This document shows positions 47,949 to 56,475 of a DNA stretch of 64,000 bases, one piece after another. This stretch comes from Vibrio marinisediminis. Its GTDB lineage: Bacteria; Pseudomonadota; Gammaproteobacteria; Enterobacterales; Vibrionaceae. Both the position numbers and the translations under genes were made by a program. The notes under the pieces are model-generated. The model searched no databases and was not told where the DNA came from. It saw nothing but the letters and a program-made list of their open reading frames with translations. The DNA is taken from assembly GCF_014050145.1 (NCBI RefSeq), contig NZ_JACFYF010000005.1:178930-242929 (forward strand), written 5' to 3'. The number at the start of each line of letters is the position of its first letter. Within the stretch, counting starts at the first letter, position 1.

Positions 47949-48590
47949 ATGCCTTATCTCATTGCGATGTTTATCGCGCTCGCGACATTAACGGGTTGCC
48001 AATCTACCTACTATGCCGCCATGGAACAAGTGGGTGTTCACAAACGCGATATCATGGTTGATCGCGTTGAAGACGCGAAACAGTCACAACAAGAAGCCCA
48101 ACAAGAGTTTACCAGTGCTCTAGAAGCGCTGTCAGCTTTAACCAATTTTAATGGTGGTGAACTTGAGACGGTTTACAACCAAATCAATGATAAATATGAA
48201 GCGAGTGAGAGTGCAGCGCAAGATGTGAGTGACAGAATTGCAGCCATAGAAGATGTTTCTGAGGCACTTTTTGCCGAGTGGGAGCAAGAACTCGATCTAT
48301 ACAGCAATGCCTCACTACGTCGTTCTAGTGAACAAAAACTGCGTGAAACGCGTAGCTCGTACAACACCATGATTAAGGCAATGCAACGCGCCGAACAACG
48401 TATGACACCAGTTCTTAACGCGCTACGTGATAATACCCTGTTCCTCAAGCACAATCTTAACGCCAGTGCGATTGGTTCACTACAAGGTGAATTTGTCAGC
48501 CTTGAGAAAGAAATTGAAAGTGCGATTGCCCAGATGAATCAAGCCATCAATGAATCTGACAAATTCCTGAATAAGCTGCAGGCAAAATAA
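47949..48590 (+). CDS. DUF2959 lipoprotein
   Basis: 213 aa. A lipobox LTGC at residues 13-16 follows a short signal peptide (MPYLIAMFIALAT), so the mature protein should be lipid-anchored at Cys16; residue +2 is Gln, which favours the outer membrane. The rest is highly alpha-helical and charged with coiled-coil tendency (SQQEAQQEFTSALEALSAL, SLEKEIESAIAQMNQAI). It matches the DUF2959 family pattern. Function is unknown. Divergent from yihY with 37 nt between the starts. Confidence 0.85.
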   Translation: MPYLIAMFIALATLTGCQSTYYAAMEQVGVHKRDIMVDRVEDAKQSQQEAQQEFTSALEALSALTNFNGGELETVYNQINDKYEASESAAQDVSDRIAAIEDVSEALFAEWEQELDLYSNASLRRSSEQKLRETRSSYNTMIKAMQRAEQRMTPVLNALRDNTLFLKHNLNASAIGSLQGEFVSLEKEIESAIAQMNQAINESDKFLNKLQAK

Positions 48591-48600
48591 GTCGGTCTCA

Positions 48601-49143
48601 CTATTCCATTATCGAGGGCGTCAATGCGCTCTCGATAAATGCCACTCTCTCTTCTAACGTTCCCCACGGCACGTCTACCACCTGATAACCCAATTGTTGA
48701 TATACCGCCACCAGCGCTTGGTGGATCGCAATAGCGCCTTCTAATGGGTATGGTCGCACCTCATCTTGGACATAGATCGCCTGATGAGGACGACAGAAAA
48801 ATACTTGCGAGTGATAACCTTGGCTAGCCTCTCGATAGCGAGCTTCAATCGGTAATTCAGCCTGCGCCAAGTAGCCACAAATATCAGGAATAGCGCGGTC
48901 TAAAAACGCAACTGGGTGCGAGTACGCCTGCTGTTTTTGCTCGCCCATATGCTGCAAACATAATTGAGCAAATCCAGGCAAGTCATGCCAAGGCAAGATG
49001 CCATTTTCTAGCTGGGCTTGCTGTTCAATCAAAGTGCGAGACACCTCCTCAAAGGTGGCATAGCCTTTTTGTGCTAAGGCTTCAATTAAGCTGGTTTTGC
49101 CCGCCCCGGGACCGCCGGTAATGATGATAGGTAACATTTTCAT
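48601..49143 (-). CDS. P-loop NTPase of the AAA_28 type
   Basis: 180 aa. The P-loop GGPGAGKTSLIEAL is at residues 10-23. The TFEEVSRTLIEQQ segment and an Asp-Arg pair in VAFLDRAIPDICGYL near residue 78 resemble small kinase-like NTPases of the AAA_28 group. No fused sensor or nuclease domain. It lies 71 nt after the typA stop on the same strand but is separated from it by a terminator. I do not know its substrate; such proteins occur as single genes in many Vibrio and Shewanella genomes. Confidence 0.8.
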   Translation of the reverse strand: MKMLPIIITGGPGAGKTSLIEALAQKGYATFEEVSRTLIEQQAQLENGILPWHDLPGFAQLCLQHMGEQKQQAYSHPVAFLDRAIPDICGYLAQAELPIEARYREASQGYHSQVFFCRPHQAIYVQDEVRPYPLEGAIAIHQALVAVYQQLGYQVVDVPWGTLEERVAFIESALTPSIME

Positions 49144-49163
49144 TCCTATAACTACAAATGCAA

Positions 49164-49196
49164 AAAAGGCCCTGATATTAATCAGAGCCTTTCTTT
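49164..49196 (-). terminator. Terminator of typA
   Basis: On the minus strand AAAGGCTCTGAT-TAAT-ATCAGGGCC then TTTTTTG, with one mismatch in the stem, about 20 nt after the typA stop. Confidence 0.85.
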
Positions 49197-49214
49197 TAAT
49201 CGACTAGCGACTAA

Positions 49215-51047
49215 TTATTTTGCATCACGTGAAGCACGTTTACGATCGTTTTCAGTCAGGTGACGTTTACGAATACGGATGCTTTCAGGTGTTACTTCTA
49301 CTAGTTCGTCATCATCGATGAACTCTAGTGCTTGCTCTAGCGTGTATTTAATTGCTGGAGTAAGAACTTGCGCTTCATCTGTACCAGATGCACGAACGTT
49401 CGTTAGCTGCTTACCTTTCAGACAGTTTACTGTTAGGTCGTTTGAACGGTTATGAATACCGATAACTTGACCTTCGTATACTTCGTCAGCGTGCTCTGTA
49501 AATAGACGACCACGTTCTTGTAGGTTGAACAGTGCGTAAGTCAGTGCTTTACCAGTTGCGTTCGAAATTAGAACACCGTTGTTACGTTGACCGATAGTAC
49601 CGCCTTTGTGTGGACCGTAGTGATCAAACGTATGGTAAAGAAGACCTGAACCTGAAGTTAGTGTCATGAATTCAGTTTGGAAACCGATTAGACCACGAGA
49701 AGGCATCATGAAGTCCATGCGAACACGGCCTTTACCATCTGGAGACATGTCAGTCAGTTCGCCTTTACGAAGACCGATTGCTTCCATGATACCGCCTTGG
49801 TTTTCTTCCATAACGTCGATCGTTACAGTTTCAAACGGTTCTTCTAGGTTGCCATTTTCATCACGCTTGATGATAACTTCTGGACGAGATACTGCTAGCT
49901 CGAAACCTTCACGACGCATGTTTTCGATCAGGATAGATAGGTGAAGTTCACCACGGCCAGATACACGGAAACGGTCTGGGTTATCAGTTTCTTCAACACG
50001 TAGTGCAACGTTGTGTACTAGTTCTTTTTGCAGACGCTCAAGGATGTTACGTGAAGTCACGAACTTACCTTCTTTACCAGCAAAAGGAGAAGTGTTTACT
50101 TGGAATGTCATCGTTACTGTTGGTTCATCAACAGAAAGAGGAGTCATTGCTTCAACGTTGTTTACATCACAGATAGTGTCAGAGATCTTAAGCTCGCCAA
50201 GACCAGTGATTGCGATGATATCACCCGCATTCGCTTGTTCAATTTCGTGACGCTCTAGACCTAGGTAGCCCATTACTGTGCCGACTTTACCGTTACGCTT
50301 CTTACCATCAGCGCTAACGACAGTTACTTGTTGGTTTGGCTTAACTGAACCACGAGTAACACGAGCAACACCGATAACACCTACGTATGAGCTGTAATCA
50401 AGCTGAGAGATTTGCATCTGTAGTGGACCTTCAAGGTCAACATTTGGTGCTTCTACTGTATCAACAACAGCTTGGAACAATGGTTCCATGTTCTCGCCAG
50501 TTTCGCCTTCTTCTAGCGTAGCCCAACCGTTAAGTGCTGAAGCGTAAACTACTTTAAAGTCTAGCTGTTCGTCAGTAGCACCTAGGTTGTCGAATAGGTC
50601 GAACACTTGGTCCATAACCCACTCAGGACGAGCGCCTGGGCGGTCAATCTTGTTGATTACAACGATTGGCTTAAGACCGTGTGCAAATGCTTTTTGCGTA
50701 ACGAAACGAGTTTGAGGCATTGGACCATCAACTGCATCAACGATAAGCAGTACAGAGTCAACCATAGACATGATACGCTCAACTTCACCACCGAAGTCCG
50801 CGTGTCCCGGAGTATCTACGATGTTGATGCGGTAATCATTCCAGTTGATTGCTGTGTTTTTAGCAAGGATGGTAATACCACGTTCTTTTTCGATGTCGTT
50901 CGAGTCCATGACACGCTCTTCAGCTTCGCCGCGAGACTCTAACGTACCTGATTGCTGTAGCAGTTTATCAACCAGTGTTGTTTTACCGTGGTCAACGTGC
51001 GCGATGATCGCGATATTTCTTAATTTATCAATCTGTGGAGTAGCCAT
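49215..51047 (-). CDS. typA: Ribosome-associated GTPase TypA/BipA
   Basis: 610 aa translational GTPase. G1 [15 protein letters not shown] (about residue 16), G2 region [12 protein letters not shown]3 DTPGHADF, G4 NKIDRPGA and G5 SALNGWA are intact, followed by EF-G-like domains 2 and 3 and the BipA-specific C-terminal domain ([20 protein letters not shown]). It acts in ribosome biogenesis and stress at low temperature. The ribosome site before ATG 51047 is weak (AAGTG). Divergent from glnA; terminator just downstream. Confidence 0.97.
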   Translation of the reverse strand: MATPQIDKLRNIAIIAHVDHGKTTLVDKLLQQSGTLESRGEAEERVMDSNDIEKERGITILAKNTAINWNDYRINIVDTPGHADFGGEVERIMSMVDSVLLIVDAVDGPMPQTRFVTQKAFAHGLKPIVVINKIDRPGARPEWVMDQVFDLFDNLGATDEQLDFKVVYASALNGWATLEEGETGENMEPLFQAVVDTVEAPNVDLEGPLQMQISQLDYSSYVGVIGVARVTRGSVKPNQQVTVVSADGKKRNGKVGTVMGYLGLERHEIEQANAGDIIAITGLGELKISDTICDVNNVEAMTPLSVDEPTVTMTFQVNTSPFAGKEGKFVTSRNILERLQKELVHNVALRVEETDNPDRFRVSGRGELHLSILIENMRREGFELAVSRPEVIIKRDENGNLEEPFETVTIDVMEENQGGIMEAIGLRKGELTDMSPDGKGRVRMDFMMPSRGLIGFQTEFMTLTSGSGLLYHTFDHYGPHKGGTIGQRNNGVLISNATGKALTYALFNLQERGRLFTEHADEVYEGQVIGIHNRSNDLTVNCLKGKQLTNVRASGTDEAQVLTPAIKYTLEQALEFIDDDELVEVTPESIRIRKRHLTENDRKRASRDAK

Positions 51048-51373
51048 GGATTATGATTCACTTATAAAAGAAATGACCCTCAGCGAATCGAAATTCAGCC
51101 AAGCATCACTTATTTGATTAAAAAAACGACCGTAATGTACCAGATTTTGGCGAAAAACCTAGAAATATGTGATCTATCCCTGAGCTTTTCACCAAGAAAA
51201 TGTGATTTAAGTAGCCTACTTTTCACTCAAACCCTTACTACAGCTTAAGCATAGCCAATAATCATCACTATTTTTGGCATTTTGCTCTTCTCAGAATTAG
51301 AGCTGTCTCACCAATTTCAGATTCGAGCTGTTGACTTATTGTACAATAAACGGCGCCATGGCATGGTTGGTTT
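51048..51373 (-). promoter_or_regulatory. typA leader / divergent typA-glnA region
   Basis: The typA-proximal part of a 577-nt gap. I see no gene here. It must contain the typA promoter, but I could not assign hexamers with confidence. ATTGTACAAT at 51336-51345 is a small perfect palindrome of unknown role. Confidence 0.4.
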
Positions 51374-51390
51374 TGCGCCAATATTGTGCA
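51374..51390. promoter_or_regulatory. NtrC-binding site 1 upstream of glnA
   Basis: TGCGCCAATATTGTGCA fits the NtrC consensus TGCACCA-N3-TGGTGCA with two changes. Start-to-start distance to site 2 is 30 bp, about three helical turns. Confidence 0.8.
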
Positions 51391-51403
51391 CCTTGGCAAT
51401 ATT

Positions 51404-51420
51404 TGCACCAATACAGTGCA
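51404..51420. promoter_or_regulatory. NtrC-binding site 2 upstream of glnA
   Basis: TGCACCAATACAGTGCA, close to the NtrC consensus on both arms. It lies about 84 bp upstream of the sigma-54 element, a normal enhancer distance. Confidence 0.85.
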
Positions 51421-51424
51421 GCAA

Positions 51425-51441
51425 GGGATCAATATGGTGCA
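51425..51441. promoter_or_regulatory. NtrC-binding site 3 (one good arm)
   Basis: GGGATCAATATGGTGCA keeps only the right arm well. It is 21 bp (two turns) from site 2, so all three sites face the same side of the helix. Confidence 0.6.
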
Positions 51442-51503
51442 ATAAGCATCGATAAAGATGTACGATTTATAGCAAAACACTGAAATTAAAGGGCTAAATT
51501 AGT

Positions 51504-51519
51504 TGGCACGAATTTGGCT
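51504..51519 (+). promoter_or_regulatory. Sigma-54 promoter of glnA
   Basis: TGGCACG-AATT-TGGCT: the -24 GG and -12 GC dinucleotides are correctly spaced; TTGC is changed to TGGC. Transcription should start near 51530, about 95 nt before glnA. Confidence 0.82.
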
Positions 51520-51624
51520 AAAGGAATTACAGCATTATTTAGTAGCTCAAATATCAACTTATTCAAGAGATGATTAACCCAAACGAGCTATATATCGATT
51601 TAATAACACTGGAGGTTATCCAAG

Positions 51625-53034
51625 ATGTCAGTAGAAAACGTTTTATCGCTGATCCAAGAAAACGAAGTTAAGTTTGTTGACCTACGCTTTACCGACACTA
51701 AAGGTAAAGAGCAACACATCTCAATCCCTTCACATCAACTCGACGCTGACTTCTTTGAAGAAGGTAAGATGTTTGATGGATCTTCAGTGGCTGGTTGGAA
51801 AGGTATCAACGAATCAGACATGGTAATGATGCCGGATGCATCTTCAGCGGTTCTTGACCCATTCACAGAAGACGCAACACTAAACATTCGTTGTGACATT
51901 CTTGAGCCTGCAACAATGCAAGGCTACGACCGTGACCCTCGCTCTATCGCTAAACGCGCTGAAGATTACATGCGTGCGACTGGTATCTCTGATACGGTTC
52001 TAGTTGGTCCTGAGCCAGAGTTCTTCCTATTTGATGACGTGAAGTTCTCTAACGACATGTCAGGTTCTTTCTTCAAGATTGATGATGTAGAAGCGGCTTG
52101 GAACACAGGCAGCGACATCGAAGGTGGTAACAAAGGTCACCGTCCTGGCGTTAAAGGCGGTTACTTCCCAGTAGCTCCTGTTGACTCATCACAAGACATC
52201 CGCAGCGCTATGTGTCTAATCATGGAAGAGATGGGTCTTGTTGTTGAAGCTCACCACCATGAAGTAGCAACTGCAGGTCAAAACGAAATCGCAACGCGCT
52301 TCAACACGCTAACAACCAAAGCGGACGAAATCCAAATTTACAAGTACGTGGTACATAACGTAGCTCACGCATTTGGCAAAACAGCGACATTCATGCCTAA
52401 GCCACTTGTTGGTGATAACGGCTCTGGTATGCACGTTCACATGTCTCTAGCAAAAGATGGCGTTAACCTATTTGCTGGTGATAAGTACGGCGGTCTATCT
52501 GAGACAGCACTTTACTACATCGGTGGTATCATCAAGCACGCTCGTGCTATCAACGCATTTGCTAACCCATCGACTAACTCGTACAAGCGTCTTGTCCCTG
52601 GCTTTGAAGCACCTGTTATGCTGGCATACTCTGCTCGTAACCGTTCAGCTTCTATCCGTATCCCAGTGGTACCAAGCCCGAAAGCGCGTCGTATCGAAGC
52701 TCGCTTCCCAGATCCAGCAGCAAACCCATACCTAGCGTTTGCTTGTCTACTAATGGCTGGTCTTGACGGTATCAAGAACAAGATCCACCCAGGCGAAGCA
52801 ATGGATAAAGATTTGTACGACCTACCAGCGGAAGAAGCAGCAGAGATTCCAAAAGTAGCAGAGTCGCTAGAAATCGCTCTTAAAGCACTAGACGAAGATC
52901 GCGAGTTCCTAACCGCTGGCGGCGTATTCTCTGATGACTTTATCGATTCGTACATCAAACTAAAATTAGAAGATGTAGAGCGCGTAAACATGGCAACTCA
53001 CCCGCTTGAGTTCGAACTTTACTACTCTGTTTAA
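51625..53034 (+). CDS. glnA: Glutamine synthetase, type I (GlnA)
   Basis: 469 aa dodecameric enzyme that makes glutamine from glutamate, ammonia and ATP. The metal and substrate blocks are present: [18 protein letters not shown] (about residue 48), [17 protein letters not shown] (about 260), and the adenylylation loop DLYDLPAEE with its Tyr near residue 398, so GlnE-type control should apply. Strong GGAGG at 51611. Nitrogen-regulated from the sigma-54/NtrC promoter. ntrB and ntrC follow downstream, separated by a terminator and a DUF4124 gene. Confidence 0.98.
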   Translation: MSVENVLSLIQENEVKFVDLRFTDTKGKEQHISIPSHQLDADFFEEGKMFDGSSVAGWKGINESDMVMMPDASSAVLDPFTEDATLNIRCDILEPATMQGYDRDPRSIAKRAEDYMRATGISDTVLVGPEPEFFLFDDVKFSNDMSGSFFKIDDVEAAWNTGSDIEGGNKGHRPGVKGGYFPVAPVDSSQDIRSAMCLIMEEMGLVVEAHHHEVATAGQNEIATRFNTLTTKADEIQIYKYVVHNVAHAFGKTATFMPKPLVGDNGSGMHVHMSLAKDGVNLFAGDKYGGLSETALYYIGGIIKHARAINAFANPSTNSYKRLVPGFEAPVMLAYSARNRSASIRIPVVPSPKARRIEARFPDPAANPYLAFACLLMAGLDGIKNKIHPGEAMDKDLYDLPAEEAAEIPKVAESLEIALKALDEDREFLTAGGVFSDDFIDSYIKLKLEDVERVNMATHPLEFELYYSV

Positions 53035-53052
53035 TCTGATTGCAGAATTATT

Positions 53053-53082
53053 AGGCTCGCCTCGCAGGTGAGCCTTTTTTTT
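53053..53082 (+). terminator. Terminator of glnA
   Basis: AGGCTC-G-CCT-CGC-AGG-T-GAGCCT followed by eight T; strong, with one mismatch. It separates glnA from the downstream genes, so ntrBC need another promoter or readthrough. Confidence 0.9.
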
Positions 53083-53139
53083 GTGCGTTAAACAATCGTT
53101 GTTTCTATAGTATCCATTCTATCTTTAAGCGGAGGCAGC

Positions 53140-53670
53140 ATGGCAAAACAACTTTTGTTCTGTGCGCTTTGTTTTTTGACGATGTCACCAGCCTTGGCAC
53201 AAGTCGCTTACACTTGGATAGACAATAACGGAGTACTGCATTTTAGTGATGCACCTGACCACCCCAATGCCCAAGCCGTTGAATTGCCAGAGTTTGACCT
53301 TTCATCTGTCGCCAACAATAACGCAGATCAAGAAGCCGCCTCTGCGCCAACTCAAACCAGCCTACCTTCAGAGCCAAAAAAACCAGAGTTAGCCCCACTG
53401 ACTTTCATTTTCCATACACCAGAACACGACCAAGTCATACGCAATAATAATGGCAACATCACCATTGAAGTAAAACTTAACCGCTCCCTGTCCGCTGGCG
53501 AACAGTTGCAATTATGGTTCGATAATCAGCCCTACCAAGCACCGCAAATTACGACATCTTGGCAACTCAAGAACATCGACCGAGGCACCCACCAAATTCA
53601 AGTCAAAGCCATTCAAAACGGCAAGAAAATTGCATCGAGTTCATTAATAACGGTACACCTTCACAGGTGA
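53140..53670 (+). CDS. DUF4124-domain secreted protein
   Basis: 176 aa. A signal peptide covers residues about 1-20 (FCALCFLTMSPALAQ). The DUF4124 motif VAYTWIDNNGVLHFSDAPD follows immediately at about 22-40, then a Pro/Ala/Ser-rich linker (about 55-85) and a C-terminal beta-sandwich-like part (TPEHDQVIRNNNGNITIEVKL split near 90-112). Function is unknown; proteins of this kind occur beside ntrBC in many Vibrio genomes. GGAGG precedes the ATG. Confidence 0.87.
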   Translation: MAKQLLFCALCFLTMSPALAQVAYTWIDNNGVLHFSDAPDHPNAQAVELPEFDLSSVANNNADQEAASAPTQTSLPSEPKKPELAPLTFIFHTPEHDQVIRNNNGNITIEVKLNRSLSAGEQLQLWFDNQPYQAPQITTSWQLKNIDRGTHQIQVKAIQNGKKIASSSLITVHLHR

Positions 53671-53751
53671 CGATAAATCGAAGCTAGATCACGACTCAAC
53701 GCCGCTATTTTGGTTTTCTCTAATGGAGAAATCACCGAAGCTTAGCCATAA

Positions 53752-53768
53752 TGCACCAATATGGTGCG
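53752..53768. promoter_or_regulatory. NtrC-binding site upstream of ntrB
   Basis: TGCACCAATATGGTGCG, a near-perfect NtrC palindrome ending 23 nt before the ntrB GTG. Its position close to the start suggests NtrC represses its own operon, as known for the E. coli glnL promoter. Confidence 0.85.
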
Positions 53769-53790
53769 TTATCATGGATGGAGACCTAGG

Positions 53791-54840
53791 GTGAGCCTTG
53801 AACTAAATACAACGATACTGAATCATCAAGTCACTGCGATTTTGATCATCAACGAATCACTGCAGATTCGTTATGCCAATCCTTCGGCAGAGCAGTTGTT
53901 TTCTCAAAGTGCCAAGCGACTGATTGATTCACCACTGAGCAAACATATACAGCACGCTTCACTCGATCTGGCGCTACTCTCGCAACCACTGCAAAGTGGT
54001 CAAAGTATCACTGACAGTGATGTCACTTTCGTGGTCGATAGCAAGCCATTGATGCTGGAAGTTACAGTCAGCCCAATCACTTGGCAAAAAGAATTACTGC
54101 TGTTGGTCGAAATGCGCAAAATCGACCAACAACGTCGCTTATCGCAAGAGCTCAATCAATACGCCCAACAACAAGCGGCGAAGCTATTGGTACGCGGCTT
54201 AGCGCATGAAATTAAAAATCCACTCGGTGGGCTTCGCGGTGCGGCGCAGTTATTAGAACGAATGCTGCCTGATCAGAGTTTGACCGAATACACGCAAATC
54301 ATTATTGAGCAAGCTGACCGCTTACGCTCCCTCGTGGATCGCTTACTCGGACCACAAAAACCGGGTACGAAAAGCTGTGAGAATTTGCATGCCATTTTAG
54401 AAAAGGTCCGCCAATTAGTAGAGCTTGATGTCGGTACAAAAATCACCATTGAACGCGACTACGATCCAAGCCTGCCTGACATCATGATGGATGTTGAGCA
54501 AATCGAACAAGCGCTTCTGAATATCGTGAGCAATGCGGCACAGATCCTTGCCAAGCAAGAGCAAGGGCAAATCACCATTCGCACCAGAACGGTGCATCAA
54601 GCTAATATCCATGGTCAACGCTACAAACTCGCGGCTCGAATCGAAGTGATTGATAACGGTCCTGGGATTCCAGCCGACTTACAAGATACCTTGTTCTACC
54701 CGATGGTGAGTGGGCGTGAAGGAGGAACCGGGCTGGGTCTATCCATTTCACAAAATCTAATCGATCAACATAAAGGCAAGATAGACGTTGAAAGCTGGCC
54801 AGGACATACCTGCTTCACTATCTATCTTCCAATAAAATAA
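53791..54840 (+). CDS. glnL: Nitrogen sensor histidine kinase NtrB (GlnL)
   Basis: 349 aa soluble kinase. PAS domain about residues 8-115 (LIINESLQIRYANPSAEQLF), H-box LAHEIKNPLGGLRGAAQLL with the His near residue 130, N-box NIVSNAAQILAK, G-boxes EVIDNGPGIPAD and GREGGTGLGLSISQNL. It responds to PII and phosphorylates NtrC. The start is set at GTG 53791 (MSLELNTTILNHQ) with GGAG upstream; the longer ATG frame begins inside the NtrC site at 53761 and is unlikely. Coupled to ntrC by a 35-nt gap. Confidence 0.95.
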   Translation: MSLELNTTILNHQVTAILIINESLQIRYANPSAEQLFSQSAKRLIDSPLSKHIQHASLDLALLSQPLQSGQSITDSDVTFVVDSKPLMLEVTVSPITWQKELLLLVEMRKIDQQRRLSQELNQYAQQQAAKLLVRGLAHEIKNPLGGLRGAAQLLERMLPDQSLTEYTQIIIEQADRLRSLVDRLLGPQKPGTKSCENLHAILEKVRQLVELDVGTKITIERDYDPSLPDIMMDVEQIEQALLNIVSNAAQILAKQEQGQITIRTRTVHQANIHGQRYKLAARIEVIDNGPGIPADLQDTLFYPMVSGREGGTGLGLSISQNLIDQHKGKIDVESWPGHTCFTIYLPIK

Positions 54841-54875
54841 CAATATATTAAGCACGGCTGTGAGGAGTAGAACAT

Positions 54876-56279
54876 ATGAGTAAAGGAAACGTCTGGGTAG
54901 TCGATGATGACAGTTCTATCCGCTGGGTTATGGAAAAAACGCTCTCCTCCGCTAACATCAAGTGCGACACCTTTGCTGACGCTGAAAGCGTTTTACTAGC
55001 GCTTGAACGTGAAACCCCTGACGTTCTTATCTCTGATATTCGTATGCCCGGCATTAGTGGTATTGAGCTGCTTAGCCAAGTACATGAGCAATCCCCCGAT
55101 CTGCCAGTCATTATCATGACCGCTCACTCTGATCTGGATGCGGCAGTCAACGCGTACCAACAAGGCGCATTTGAATACCTACCCAAACCGTTTGATGTCG
55201 ATGAAACTCTCACGCTCGTTGAACGTGCCATTGCCCATAACCAAGAGCAACGCCAGCAGCAAGCGAAAGCCGATAGTCAGCTAGAGCCAACCCCAGAGAT
55301 CATTGGTGAAGCACCATCGATGCAGGAGGTTTTTCGGGCTATCGGTCGTTTGTCACGCTCCTCTATTTCAGTGCTGATCAACGGTGAATCTGGTACTGGT
55401 AAAGAGTTGGTTGCTCACGCTCTACATCGCCATAGTCCACGCGCTAAAAGCCCATTTATCGCCCTCAATATGGCGGCGATTCCCAAAGATTTGATTGAGT
55501 CTGAACTGTTTGGGCATGAAAAAGGCGCATTCACTGGTGCGAATAGTGTTCGACAAGGTCGATTTGAACAAGCCAACGGTGGCACACTATTTTTAGATGA
55601 AATTGGCGACATGCCACTTGATATTCAAACCCGATTGTTACGCGTACTCGCTGATGGTCAATTCTATCGGGTCGGTGGACATTCACCGATTCGTGTCGAT
55701 GTGCGCATTGTCGCCGCCACACACCAAGATTTAGAAAAGTTGGTCCACCGCGGAGATTTCCGTGAGGATTTATTCCACCGCTTGAATGTTATTCGTATCC
55801 ACATTCCAGCTTTGCGCGAACGTCGCCAAGATATCGAAAAGCTTGCACTGCACTTTCTGCAGTTAGCTTCTGATGAGTTAGCGGTGGATGTAAAAACTCT
55901 CCACCCAACAACCATTGAGCAACTGTCTAAACTCGAATGGCCAGGCAACGTTCGTCAGCTTGAGAACATTTGTCGGTGGTTAACGGTAATGGCCAGTGGT
56001 AGTGAGGTGCTGCCTAATGACTTGCCCACAGAATTACTCGAAACCAAATCGGTCACCGCTCAGCATGGAGAGGGAGATTGGCAGCAGCAATTGGTTAGAT
56101 GGGCAAAACAAGCGCTTGCTAATGGTGATACGGAACTGCTCAACTACGCTCAACCAGAATTTGAACGCATTCTTTTGGAAGTCGCATTAGAGCATACCAA
56201 TGGCCACAAACAAGATGCGGCAAAAGTGCTTGGCTGGGGGAGAAACACCTTAACGCGCAAGCTAAAAGAGCTCTATTAA
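54876..56279 (+). CDS. glnG: Nitrogen regulator NtrC (GlnG)
   Basis: 467 aa sigma-54 activator. Receiver domain (1-120) with [10 protein letters not shown] and phospho-acceptor Asp in [10 protein letters not shown] (residue about 54); AAA+ domain (about 140-375) with Walker [17 protein letters not shown], the sigma-54 contact loop [13 protein letters not shown] and Walker [14 protein letters not shown]; Fis-type helix-turn-helix at the C-terminus ([22 protein letters not shown]). It binds the sites before glnA and ntrB. GAGGAG precedes the ATG. The following 196 nt hold an imperfect long hairpin (AAGAACAC / GTGTTCTT) that could end the transcript. Confidence 0.97.
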   Translation: MSKGNVWVVDDDSSIRWVMEKTLSSANIKCDTFADAESVLLALERETPDVLISDIRMPGISGIELLSQVHEQSPDLPVIIMTAHSDLDAAVNAYQQGAFEYLPKPFDVDETLTLVERAIAHNQEQRQQQAKADSQLEPTPEIIGEAPSMQEVFRAIGRLSRSSISVLINGESGTGKELVAHALHRHSPRAKSPFIALNMAAIPKDLIESELFGHEKGAFTGANSVRQGRFEQANGGTLFLDEIGDMPLDIQTRLLRVLADGQFYRVGGHSPIRVDVRIVAATHQDLEKLVHRGDFREDLFHRLNVIRIHIPALRERRQDIEKLALHFLQLASDELAVDVKTLHPTTIEQLSKLEWPGNVRQLENICRWLTVMASGSEVLPNDLPTELLETKSVTAQHGEGDWQQQLVRWAKQALANGDTELLNYAQPEFERILLEVALEHTNGHKQDAAKVLGWGRNTLTRKLKELY

Positions 56280-56475
56280 AAACGCATTTCAGTAAACAAA
56301 GAACACTTAACACTTCGGGCATTTTCTCTGCTTCGTTTTTTAGGTGTTCTTAACAATTTTTGATTGATGAAAATGATAGATTAGTCAATTTCTTGCTAAG
56401 CACAAATATAAACTGCTCGCCAATTCGATTAAAATCAATACAATTACAGTACACCATATTAAAAGAATAGTCTCA

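Noticed and set aside
51268-51480. 70-residue minus-strand ORF between typA and glnA
   Set aside because: It covers the NtrC sites and has an unlikely Cys/Ile/Thr composition; regulatory DNA explains the stretch better.
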